From Paragordius varius (taxonomy: Eukaryota; Nematomorpha): a stretch of 64,000 nt of DNA. Each line of letters starts with the position of its first letter. The stretch's first letter is position 1. A program made the translations under genes and the position numbers. Of the stretch, positions 45,640 to 58,204 are shown in pieces. Location of the stretch: the NCBI GenBank assembly GCA_964247055.1, contig OZ176054.1, positions 11,842,001 through 11,906,000 on the forward strand, in the 5' to 3' direction. The notes under the pieces were generated by a model. The model was not told the origin of the DNA. It saw only the letters and a list, made by a program, of their open reading frames with translations, and made no database searches.

Positions 45640-46770
45640 ACTCTATTTTTATATCGCGTATTAGTTTTTAAACCGGTAGACCCCTACTCATAAACCTATA
45701 TGGAAAAAGTGCTGAATTAAATTCTTTGCCTTTATAGGGGCAAATATTTGAAATCATCTTTGATACCATCGTCTCATGGGTTATTCGAAAAAATACCTCA
45801 ACACTAAATAATCGTTATATGATGGCGTATTTTTAAGGCATAAAGGTCCCAAATAAACAGCTAAAAAAACTGACCTTAATTTTTACCTTACGGTAATATA
45901 AGCTAATAAGCTTATATGGCTTCATAAGTCTGTAAATTAGCTCCAAAACAACGCAATTACTATATAGTGGGGCCGTTTATGGAGGAAGTGTTGGGCCAAT
46001 TTGCCTTTGTATGGGGAATATCTGGAATTATCATAGATTCCATATATATGAGTTCTTGGTAGTAATATTGATTAAAAACTAAAAAAATGTTATGGAGGCG
46101 CCTTTTTTCGGGGATAAAACTTTACTTAGCCACTAATTAAAATAACCCCCTATACGCTAAAATATATGTTAAGGGGTAACAAATATTATACCTTGTTGAA
46201 CTCACATAGTCTAATAGGTTTCTGAAATTTGTCTCCAAAGGCATGCTGTATCGATATGGGGACGCAGTTTTACGCGGGTAGGCCCCTAACAGGAGCGAAA
46301 CAAGAAAACGCTCTATTAAATTTTTTTGCCTTATTTCGGGTAATACCTGGAATCATTATTGATTCGATATGCTCTCGTGGATTTTTTGAAAAAATGCCTC
46401 AAAAACCAAAAAGTCAATCTATGGTGGCGCCTTTTTCGTGGCGACAAGGGCTTAATTAACGGCTAAATTTAAAAATCGCACGGCCTAAATTTTTGTCTTG
46501 TGGGTACTATTTTAAGCACCTATTAAACTCATAAAGTCTGATAGGTTCTCTAAAATTTAGCCCCAAATGCACGCTATTTTGATAGGACGGGCAGTTTTTA
46601 GTGGGTATCTCCTTACCCAGTAGCCAAAATAAAAAAAAAGCAAACGAATAAAATATTTGCCAATACCTGGAACATATATTGTATTTTTACGGTTTCATAT
46701 TTTGGGGAAAAATAGATTCAAAATATTATTTTTGTGGACTTAATTTGAGAAAACTGGCATTTTACGGGGG
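45640..46770. repeat. Tandem satellite-like array, ~300 bp diverged units
   Basis: About three and a half units. Landmarks recur in order: an unusual ..TATTTTTATATCG / GCAATTACTATATAG / GCATGCTGTATCGATATGG / GCACGCTATTTTGATAGG start at about 45652, 45953, 46242 and 46570, then GGTAATACCTGGAATCAT-type, TTTTTTGAAAAAATGCCTCAA and GGTGGCGCCTTTTT segments. Related pieces occur at 6105-6780 and 7250-7570. Open frames here are not conserved between units. Confidence 0.65.
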
Positions 46771-47706
46771 AGCGGGTAAAAAGAGGGTCTAAATTAAAAA
46801 GCGAGCCGACTAGTTCGGCGCAATCGAAATAATCATAATTGAAATCGAATGATCATACACGTTTTCCGATTGTCAAAAGACACTCGAACTGAGGGCCAAA
46901 ATCAAAAAAGGGCGAAGTTACTGTCGGGGCATTCATTAATGATTATATTTTTTTTATTTGGATTTGAATGGGTCTACCTGTTTTCCGAAACAGATCACAA
47001 AGCCACCACTTTCCATTTTTATAAATATATAGATTTTAGATCATTCTAGGATATAAAAATAAAACGTAATGGATTGTTAAGAAAATTAGCCCATTTTAAA
47101 AGGGCAAAAAAATGTGACACTTTCGTTAATCTAAAATTACATCTATATTGTTTTGCGCTTTAATTGTAATATATGATATATTTTAGTGATATATAGATCA
47201 AAATGTATGTAAAATTAATTATTATCAGATAGGGAAAATTTACCAGGACAAAATAATAAGGACCATGTTAATCCTGTATCCCTATCAAATATATTTCATT
47301 AGATACATTTTTTGCAGACCTCGCTGACGCAGTGCTGATATAAAACTATTATCATGAAAACATGCCAATATCTTTCGTACTCAAAACCAAAACCTCGATG
47401 AGAATTATAATGCAGTTATCTATCAGATATATATACGGACATTTTTATGTACCTACCGATTTTGCAGTGTGTGAGCTATTTAACCATAAAAAACATATGA
47501 GGCTGCTAATTATGATTTATATAATTACTATATATAATATAAATTATCTACACTAATTTAATTATATTATTGAGGTTTTAATATATATATTTGAAATAAA
47601 TGTAACAAATTTGGTATCCAAAAATTGTTTGGTTGAATATCTTACATCTGATTCACTATATCATATTTAACATCATATCTTTCCGATTCGGTGATACTTT
47701 TGATAA

Positions 47707-48287
47707 ATGCGGTACGTAGCGGCATTCCTATTATCCAAGTTGGGTGGAAACGAAAATCCATCAGCAAATGATTTGAAACACATTTTAGAATCAGTTGGTG
47801 TAGGGATCGAAGAAGAAAATTTAAATTTTGTTATCAATCAACTCAAAGGCAAAAATGTTGAGGAAATTATTGCTGAAGGTTTAATTTTTTATTTTAATAT
47901 ATTTTAGGTGGCAAAAAATTGGGAACCCTTTCCTTTGGTGGTGGTGCTGGTGGAGCCGCCCCTGTAGCAGATTCTAAAGGTGCGAAACCCGCTGGAGATG
48001 CCAAAAAAGCCGACGAAAAACGTATTTTATTAATATTTTATTTTTAAAAGGTGCAATATTGAAAGACAAAAATTATTTGTAATTTTTATTTTGTATACCT
48101 ATCTGTGCATAATAAATAAAGGTAATAAGACTAAACACTTATATAAACACTTATATTTAAAATGTTGGAAAATTATGTTTTTTCTCTTATTATAAATTTA
48201 TTTTTTTTCTAAAATTTAGCTGCTAAAGAAGAGAAAAAAGAGGAATCTGAAGAAGACGAAGATATGGGATTCGGACTTTTCGATTAA
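47707..48287 (+). CDS. RPLP2: 60S acidic ribosomal protein P2
   Basis: Three exons (47707-47878, 47908-48021, 48220-48287) give 117 residues, the usual length. MRYVAAFLLSKLGGN is the dimerisation domain start, VEEIIAEGGKKL precedes the flexible Ala/Gly hinge (GGGAGGAAPVADSKGAKPA), and the protein ends EESEEDEDMGFGLFD, the conserved stalk tail that recruits elongation factors. Two P1/P2 dimers bind P0 on the large subunit. Intron 1 is only 29 nt and must be removed, because its retention stops the frame. The upstream pyrimidine-rich ATCTTTCCG may be part of a TOP-type start, which is inference. AATAAA lies 21 nt after the stop. Confidence 0.97.
47879..47907 (+). other. 29-nt intron in RPLP2
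   Basis: GT...TTTTAG ends, only T and A in between. The flanking codons rebuild the conserved AEGGKKL sequence exactly, which supports removal of precisely 29 nt. Confidence 0.9.
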
Positions 48288-48307
48288 TTTTTTTAATTAT
48301 AATATTT

Positions 48308-48313
48308 AATAAA
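48308..48313 (+). promoter_or_regulatory. Poly(A) signal of RPLP2
   Basis: AATAAA 21 nt downstream of the stop codon; a short 3' UTR is usual for ribosomal protein genes. Confidence 0.55.
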
Positions 48314-48332
48314 TATATAAAAATAACTTTTA

Positions 48333-48806
48333 TTAAACTTGTAATCTTTTCACTTATATGTTCGCGACGGCATATTGCGGTAATTTTATATCCCAATCTT
48401 ATCAATACTGTTTAAAAATATTTTATTTATAATTATCAAGCATTGTTTTCCTATATTAGATAAAAAAACTTTTATTTTACAGCTTTATGACAGCTTCAAA
48501 ACATGATTGAACTAAACACTTGATTTTAAAATAAATAAACATCTAGTTTTTGTTGGTAAAATGCAACCTGAAACCTTACTAAATTATATTTTTAACCATA
48601 TACATTAATTTGACTATTCTATAACGATTTGAAATAAAACGGTGAAATAGTTTGAGATTAGGTTTTCTTAATATATTAATACAAAAAATTTTTTTATATT
48701 ATGCGCCTAAAAGACTAAAGAAAGCATATTTTTAAATTTCGCCCAAACCTTACATAATTTAAATTCCAAATCAGTAAAACTACCCCAAAAGGTCATAAAG
48801 TGTTAA
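48333..48806. mobile_element. Family D element, diverged copy
   Basis: TTAAACTTGTAATCTTTTCAC left end, TTTTATATCCCAATC, AAACGGTGAAATAGTTTGAGA middle and ACCCCAAAAGGTCATAAAGT, GTTAA right end. The rest of 48288-50962 apart from the MITE at 49983 shows no gene; it includes the dynamin 3' flank. Confidence 0.6.
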
Positions 48807-49982
48807 TATATTATATGTTTTTAAAACCATGGATACTTTTATTAAATTAAAATATGACTCTATCTTTAATATTATTCCTTATATATTTTTTGATTAAATA
48901 TTTTTAAGAATTAATTGTTATACATTTATTTTATGCTAGCTTGCATCAAAAAATTTACAATAAAATGTTTAGATCTCATAAAAAGAAAGCCTTATAAAAG
49001 AAAAAATATTTTATAATACTATTTTAGAAATAAAGAACCATGTTATCAGTTTTTAAGTCGTTAAAATTTGGATCCTGGTATCTAAAAAATCGAAAACTTA
49101 TAAATATTTACAGGTGATTTTTATATATTGAATTAACTTATAATAGTGTCGTGACTTGTATAATAAATATATGTCAAAATAAAATTTAACTTAATCATAT
49201 ATCTTTTGAATGTTTTTTTTTGAAACTCATCACAATTATAGTTACATTTCAAAAAATAGATAATCAAAAGCTTTTGAATGTATTTTAAGATGCTGGAAAA
49301 ATTTCTGATCAGCGGGGAAAAATATATATTCATAAATTTTTAGATATTATTTCAAAATGTTTTTATTAAGGAATCAAAACTAAAATAAATATTTTTTCTA
49401 GAGGACATTAAGAAAGTGAATAAGGGTGATACTTTATAAATATTTGCAGATTAATTAAAGCAATTGGTTGCACTTGATTACATATGATTAAAATCCATCC
49501 GATTCCTTTTCGTATGACAACTAAAAATGATTTATCTAAATCGAAACTATTCATTAAATTTTTATTTTATTCATTGTTACTGCGTTATACATAGTGAGTG
49601 CCATATTGTATTCACACATTTTTATATCAGAGCTCTATCGCATTGTTAATTAATTAGGCGTGGGCGCCGCTTGTGTTAATAAAAATATACACGTACGTAT
49701 TACAATATAAAATATATAATTTTGTGTTATAGGATTATAAAAAATTTGTGAAACATTGTTTAAAATATTCACTCGGTAGTATTTAAGCTTTAGATAATAA
49801 TGTATAATTTTCTATTATTTTATCATTATTATATATCAGTTATTTTATGTGTGATAGTATTTTCAAAAGTTGATAAAATACATTATTATAGGAGAGTGGA
49901 ACGGGAATGTGTGTTTAAAGACAAAGAAATAATATTTTTTTATACAGTAAACAGCGATATTATTGGTTATATTAGACTTTCA

Positions 49983-50187
49983 CAGTAAAAATTAAAGATA
50001 TACGGACAAAACGTAAATATATAAAGACAAATTGCTTTAAACTTTTCAAAATAACTTAATGTTTTAAATTGCAAAATGTAATACAAAAATGTATATTGGT
50101 AACACAATTTTAAAGTAGGGTTGTCTTTTAAAAAAATATCTGTCTTTATATTTTTACGTTTTGTCCATATAATCCCAATTTTTACTG
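49983..50187. mobile_element. MITE family P, best preserved copy
   Basis: CAGTAAAAATTAAAGATATA, CGGACAAAACGTAAATATAT, AAAGACAAAT on the left are mirrored on the right, ending TTTTTACTG followed by TA. About 55 bp arms around a 95 bp centre. Ends CAGT/ACTG suggest a Tc1/mariner parent. Confidence 0.85.
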
Positions 50188-50962
50188 TAATTGGTTAATA
50201 GAGAGCTACAAATGTAAATGCATATATGCAAGTGTATGGGTTAAGTGTGGCAAAAATAATTTTTCTTTATACTTACATTTTTTTCTTCCATTAACCAATT
50301 AATAAACGTATTTAACCGATAATATGGTACAATTTGCTAAAAAAATGGTTTAGTATAAAATATAAAATTATTTTTTTTGTTCATGAATGCATGAGAGGAC
50401 ATGATGTGATTGTGAAAAGCTTTCAACAAATTATCTCATATATTATATAAAACAGTACAGCAAAACAGAAATATCCCATTGGTTATTAAGGAATTTAACT
50501 GGTGCATAAATATGTTTATAATTATACGTCCGTCTTTAAATTTTACATAATCTGAAAAAAATGAATTTACACATGCAATAAAACCCTATATTCACCAATT
50601 AATGTACCTTTATAACGAATAATATGACTCTTTACTGTTCTTATATCAATTATTATATGGTTTAACATGTTCGTTTTGAAAAGACTAAAAAAATGATGCA
50701 ATGCAAATCAAAACACTATAAAGATTTGAAAGTTTATTAAGTGCTGTGCCAATTCATTGTATAAAAAATTTACTAAATTAATTATTCTATTATAATTTAA
50801 TCTTTTTAAAAAAAGTTAATGTGTGTATATGGTTAATGGATATTATTGCAACAAATATTTGGCAAATATAAAACAGTATTTACAAAACCGAAACATGCCT
50901 TGATAACTTTTCAACAAATTGTCTTCAGAATAGATTTTATATTTTACCGCTAAATTTATATT

Positions 50963-53900
50963 TTATGATGGTCTATCAGGGATTCTAGGAGGTAGGGTTG
51001 GGGCACCAGAACTAGTACTGTTGATTCTTCTAAAAGTTATAAAAGAAAAAAATTATACTTTTTGTTTTGGGTAAAACGTATAGGAGTGGAAATGGTAATT
51101 TATAAAGAATAAAATCTTTGATCAAAATTAAACCATATTTTTTCAACGTTGATAATTTTGATATAACTTAATGCTTTTACGTAATATAAAAGATCAATTT
51201 TATGTGTTAAATTGTAATCACATAGGTTATATAGGCAAAATCAAGGTTCAAAAAATATAATTCCCTTTTTTTGGAAGAATGATTTTTTTAAAAAAACGAG
51301 AAAAAAATACTGAGGTATTAGGGGTGGGGGTAATTCTGACATCATACCAACTGGCGTTGAAGGAAGTGGTCTATTGCCAGGAACTGGTCGACCTTATTCA
51401 TATATGTATAAATAAATGATAAAATTAAAATATAGACGGGTGATAAATTTATAAAGAGTAAAATATATTTATTTTATACCCAAAATAAAATAATATTATT
51501 ATGCTTATTTAATTTATTTATAGTGAAAAATCTCAAACTTGCCAACATACATTAAAATCTGTTTATTACTACAACAGTAAAAATTGAAATTATTGTACTT
51601 TTTTAAACCTGATTTAAATAAAATAAACTCAACGTTTAAAATTACAAATTATGAGATAAAGATGTATAGGTTACATGCCCTTAAATTTATATTAGAGAAC
51701 CAAAAAAATGTTCAAAAAATGAATTTTTTCACAATAAATAAAGACACTTTGATGGCAAAAAGAGAGGTAAATTATAAAACTCTTTTTCCTTTCAAAAAAA
51801 AACCTGCAGAAGGTATCCCAGGGGCTGGTCTTTGAGGATTTAACCCAGCAGGCCCTCCTAAACTACTTAAACTGCTTTGTTGTTTGAATGCCGTGTTTCC
51901 AATAGTTGATTGCTTAGTATTGTTAACATTTTTACTGTTATTCATGTAATATGAATTAAGATTAATATCATTCTCATCACCATTATTGGTATTAAGTGTT
52001 AAACCGTGCGTAAGGGGTGATGTAGGCGTACTCGCGGCCCTGTGTAAAAACATAAAAAAAATTGTGAATTATATCAAAAGATATATTAGTGGAATATGCG
52101 CAATTTTATATTCGATGAGAAATTCTAATTTAACACAAATTGATAAAATAAATTTTGTATCAATGGGAAAAATATTTGTTAAAGACATATTTGTAAGGTG
52201 ATTCGTTTTTTACATGCATTGTTGTTTTAAGTAAAATGACTTTTGCACTAATATTTTCAATGCAATACTACTAGATAAGTGGTCATAAAACTGGGATTTA
52301 TTTATTTTATAACATAAACATGTTAAAAACGTTGGGTAAGGCGATTGTTAAAATAAAAAACAAATTTTTGTGTTATTTTTCACGGTTTTTTCTTTTATTT
52401 TTAAAAACACAAAGATATTTGGTAATATTCCAATCTTAAAAAATATTCCCTCAAAATATCGCGTAGAATAAGTTTGATTTTATTAACCATACGTAAAGAC
52501 TAAAAATGATAATTTAAAACGACAAAGAAAACTTATAAAATTTATGTTTTGAATTTTAAGATTTTAATAATAAATTTGGTTAATATGCGATAAATTTTTT
52601 TAAAAATAACCATTTTTTAAATATACATTGTTTATAGTCTTGCATTTGTTTATGCCAAACGATTTTTAAATTGCAAAAAATTTATTGCGTCAAAAAACCA
52701 TTTTTTAATATAAAATTATAAGCCTTAAAAAACCATTTTTTTATGCGTACAAGATGTATTCATAAATTAATTCCGGTTTAAGTAAAAGAAGACGCCAGAG
52801 TCAAAAACGCAGACGATTAATTAATATATACCCCTTATTCATCTAACAATAAAAGGCACACACAATTTGATTTCACCAAAAACTAGCGTAATATTATCGG
52901 AAATCATGTCGAATATTTTACATGAAAAAGAACATTTGCGGCACGCATGCCATCAGAAGAAAAATGCTGTTGGAAGTTATGGCTTGCGGGCAGAAACTTC
53001 TGGTCAGCAGCTCTATCGAATAACAAATGAACATGGTTTTGAAATATTAAAAGTGTGATTTCTTGTGAAAAGTGTGGGCGCTCTGGTAGACCATACTGTG
53101 ATGAGGCTAAAATGCAAGATTTATTGAAGGACCCGATCCAAACTTAAAAACAATTGGCAGATGCATTATAATCATCACAAAAAACAATCAATAGATGTCT
53201 AAGAGCAATGGTAAAGACCAATAAGCTCGGTAAATGGGTCAATTCGAATAGTCAAATCAATCGCAAAATGTCAGAAATTCTGCCTTAATGACACGAAAAA
53301 AATCATTTTTGCATCGAATTGGGACAGGTTATGAGTAATGGCTTGATTTTTAAATCCAAAGCACTTTCAACTTGCTAAGCCGTTCGTTAAGATCAAATTG
53401 CTTAGGCAAGAAAACCATGCTCCTATGCCTTGTAAGCAGAGCGGTAATGTGTATTTTAAATTTTGAAATTGTTAATATCCAACACAATCACTAAAAATTA
53501 CCTAATTTAAACCATGTATTAATCGAAATCGACCGAATTGAGCCAGAAAACATGGCAAAACAATTGTGCGACATGACAATGCTAATCGCACAGCAGACAC
53601 CTTAAAATCGTTTCGATGGGTTACTACATCCACTGAACTCTCCAGACATGGTGCCATCTGATGAATACAACTTCACATCAATAAGATCTCGCAGAGCAGC
53701 ACTTCAATAATTTCGAAGACTTTAAATGGCATGACGAATGTTTTGCCGCAAAAATCAATCAGTTTTTCAGGCTGGTCATTCATATACTACCTGAGAGATG
53801 AGCAAAATGTGTAAAGACAGGTGTACAATATTTTGAGTAAAATTCATTTTAACATGTGTTTTTACCAAAAACCGGTAAAACATGTGAATACACCTGATAT

Positions 53901-56100
53901 TCAATAAATAAAAAATCTTTCTTACATTTGTTTATGTCGATTGGCTCCACCAAATGTGGCCGAGAGTGTTCCGTTCATAGCCAATCCATGCTGAGAGGTG
54001 GATGAGGGTGCATATTTTGCCGATAAATTTCCAGCAAAAAGGCCTAAATTAAGACCTAAACCAGTTGATGGTGTAACATTAACAAGATTATTTGATGAGC
54101 TTGAAGCGATTATAGCAGTAGATAAAAAACTATTATTTGTATTGTTGTTGTGGTTAAGAGCATTTCTAGGTGTTGTACCAACATTATTTGTCGGTCCTCC
54201 CCCGAACCCGCTCAAATCGAGTTGATCGATAAGGAAAGCCGCAGAGTTTGAATTGGAGTTTGTAACATTATCTTTTGCACCTTTTTTAAGGCCACCTGGG
54301 CTACCTATTTTTAATATTGGTTATGTGTAAAATTATATATGCGACACAAAAAAAGTGCAAACACATTATTTTTGTTATCTGTCCTAAAATAAGAAGGAAA
54401 AGTCGATACTAACATCTTAGGTTAGATTTTCATGTTAAATAATTATAATTGGTTTGACTGTTCATTCACGGTCATAAGTAGTCATCATTGCCACAAATAT
54501 AAGTTATACGGTTAACTACAGGTTAACAGTTTAAATTGAATTTAATAGTTTTTAATATATTATAAACAATTAATAATTAGGTAAATTTTGGATTTCTATT
54601 TTTTCCATTCATCATATAACGGATCACAGTCCTGAAACCCTAAAGGCAAACGTTCATATAACATTCTAACAAATTATTTACCAACAAAGAAAGCTCATTT
54701 ATGGTTATTAAAATTTTTCTCGAAAAACTTCTTCCTGTTTTATATCATACCATAATCAAAAGTCTAAATATATTATACCATTTACACTTCAAGAGTGTCC
54801 TTGAACAATTCAAGTTGGTCCTTGAACAGTTCAAGTTGGTCCTTGAACAATTCAAGTTGGTCCTTTAACTTTTTTGTTTTGTTTTTAACTTTTATCAATC
54901 AAATCGAAAATAATTCGTCTATTTTATTGTTTTTAACCTATTTTCTATAATTTAACATAAATTTTAAATCGATATCAACTTTTAATCTTTGAAAAACCGT
55001 ATATCTTTATTAATTTCTTAAAATAAATTTAGATATTTATAAGATTTTAACACGAAATGAAAAATTATATAAGTTTTCTGGGTTATTTATTAAAATTTTT
55101 CATTAAAAACATTCAAAAGTCAATAATTTTGTTCAATTGAAAAAAAATAGTTTTAAACAAAAAAAAGTGGTTTTTTAATAAAAAAATTTATTTTAAATGA
55201 ATAAATATATAATAAATAAAGAAAATTAGGTTAATAAAAAATTAAATAAAAAAATAAATGCAAAAATTATGGTTAAATCAAAATTTATAAATTTTAAGGA
55301 CCAACTTGAACTGTTCAAGGACCAACTTGAATTGTTCAAGGACCAACTTGAATTGTTCAAGGACCAACTTGAATTGTTCAAGGACCAACTTGAACTGTTC
55401 AAGGACCAACTTGAATTGTTCAAGGACCAACTTGAACTGTTCAAGGACCAACTTGAATTGTTCAAGGACCAACTTGAACTGTTCAAGGACCAACTTGAAT
55501 TGTTCAAGGACCAACTTGAATTGTTCAAGGACCAACTTGAATTGTTCAAGGACACTCTTGAAGTGTAAATGGTATATGTTAAAGACATAATATTCTAATA
55601 CCATTGACCATGACATTGATAGATTGTTGGTTATTATGATGTGTTAGAAGTGTACTCATATTTATATCTCCAATAATTTTGAGGGCATCTTTACAAGCCG
55701 AATACATTCGTAAAAGATCTTGCCTTCTGGCCTCCTCTTCTGCACTCTCCTCCATAAGCGTATTCTGTAATTTATAATAAACATGCATTATAATAAGTAA
55801 TTTGAAACTGAATGAAATGCAATGTAATTTAAATATGGATTTATGATTAGAAACTTTGTCGAGCAGAAAGCAAAATAAAGTAAAAATATAAATTATGTAA
55901 ATGTTATGCAAAAATATGCAAAATATTTAATATCCTATAACCATGATAAAAGTAATCAGATATACCATATGTATATCCTGAAAATTGGGATATATGTGGC
56001 ACTTTTAAAAGTAATATTCTTTATGAAATGGATTAATGTTTAATTGTAACTTTTGGCATAAAAAATCTTTAACTAAAGGAGGGTTGACCTTAAAAAGGGA

Positions 56101-56136
<36 letters not shown>

Positions 56137-58162
56137 GCCAATATAAGGCAGATCATTATATTTTATATGAGTAAAAACAACTCTTGGAAGAGCGTTGAAG
56201 TAAATTTATTTTTTTAAAAAAAACAATTTCTGCACTTTTTTGTAAATGATTGAAAAATTAAATTAAATATTTTTATAACTAATCTCTTAAAATATGTCAT
56301 AGAAAAAAAATGTTTAAATAAAATTTATGAATGGTAAAAACTATGTAAAAAAATTTACTTGATCACCGGTTTGGTACAAATTTGCCAACAATTCATTGTG
56401 TATAAATTCTTTAGTCTGAAATATAAAATTATAAAAAAAACAATATTCATAATAAACGCTTTTCTTGATGATATAAAATAAATTATATTTTACAGTTGTT
56501 ACATCATTAAAGGGTAAGGATTTTTGTAAAAATAAAAAATTTAAACAAAAGATATTTTTATTTTAGTTCAAAATATTTGATTAATTAAAAAACTCTATAA
56601 CGATTCGGTTCTAAACTATTTGAAAAACCTATAACCTTAAAACTTGCAACAATTTTCAGATGCATTAAATATAATTTTGCGGAAACAGAACAACCCCTGT
56701 CGATATTACTAAACCATTATATCGACATATACATATTGATATTGAGTCAGATAACATTTTTATTAAAATAAAATTAATAAAAAGTATTCAAAAATGTTAC
56801 ATTTTTGTCAAAAAAAGAGTTGGAAAACTGATAATAAACTCTATACATTTTACTTTAATTTATATAAATTAGTCTAAAAACATCCACTTACATTAGTTAT
56901 CATAAAATACATGACAGTTTTAGGGACAAGATCTTTCACCTCTTTCGTAACAATTTTGAGGTAACTTTCAACCAAATTCCTAATCGTTTCGACTTGGCGT
57001 TCAAGCAAGGGATCCATACTGGTATCACCAGTTGCCTATTTAATTTAATAATTATTGCTTTATTGTATAAAAAAATTATATTTTTTATAACATTTCAAAT
57101 ATTTATCTTAATTTTAAAGTAATTGGAAATAAAAATGATTATAATAGAGAAAATTTCATAAATTTCTATAATAATATGCTATATATATACCATTTCAGTT
57201 CAAATCCATCCCACCATAAAATTGTATTTTAAGATTATGTTACCATTATTTTAATTTCAAAATATAAAATTCTGTTTAATAATATAATTCTGAAAAAATA
57301 ATAAACTATGCCGTATTATATCAATGATATGTTATATTAACATGAAAACACACAATTGATTTTAAGGGTGAATTTGAATTGTAAATAGTATATATCATTT
57401 TAACATGTTTTGTAACATTATCATATATTAGTGAAAGTAAAAATTTGGACAACATTAAATAAAGGATAACATTTTAATCATATAAATAATATTTTATTAA
57501 TACCATAAAAATGACATAAAAACTATAAATTACTATATCTTTTCAGAATATTTTATCGCAGTTACAATCAACACCATAAAAAAACTTATAAAGTGGTAGT
57601 TTAAAAAAGAAAACAATTTCATTGCCTTAATAAAACCACAAGAAGAATGTTATAAAACATGGATTTTATCCAGATCCTATGAGCACCCTTCATTTTTTTA
57701 AATTAGCGTTACTTTTTATGTCTCGCTATAATGGATAAAATGGAATAGCTAAAAAAACTAAAATATATAGTTTAAATATTTACACTTTAACCGATAAAAA
57801 AATCACAAAAATTAGAATTATAAAATATCGTAAAGATTAAATTAATTACCTCTAAATACTATAATATATTACAAAAAAAAACCAATTTTTTCTGATAATA
57901 TAAAACAAAAAATAAATCAAAATGTAGTTACATCAATTTGTGCCTCTTTGTGAGGATAAACTCCAGCTCTCAGGAATGAAGCCTTCCAACCATCCATTTC
58001 CTCTGCACTTTGACACGATAATTCCAATTGTTTATATTCTTTGTAAACGTTTCTAGGGTTATTTATGGAAATATAGATTAAAAAGTTAAAAAAATAATTT
58101 TTAGAATAAATTGAATTGGTAAAATGTGAGCTTATATAGAGTTTTTACTGATAAATGTTGGG

Positions 58163-58204
<42 letters not shown>

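Larger units (their letters stand above)
41450..47706. other. Repeat-rich gene-poor region
   Basis: Holds two C elements in opposite orientation, two D copies, a Penelope-like fossil, a dispersed repeat and the satellite-like array. Apart from the Penelope-like remnant, no coding signal was found. The stretch 46780-47706 shows nothing. Confidence 0.6.

Noticed and set aside
46229-46459. 76-residue frame with cysteines
   Set aside because: It starts with TTG inside one satellite-like unit and is not conserved in the neighbouring units.
53998-54225. 75-residue plus-strand frame
   Set aside because: Antisense to the Asn/Ser-rich dynamin tail exon.
54774-55576. CRISPR-like array of regular short repeats
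   Set aside because: The repeats are contiguous with no unique spacers, occur in inverted arms of a MITE, and the DNA is clearly eukaryotic.
55226-55616. Four long open frames with perfect heptad or SWSLNNS repeats
   Set aside because: They are produced by a 21-bp tandem repeat in a MITE arm; two frames on each strand are open for arithmetic reasons and there is no flanking coding sequence.
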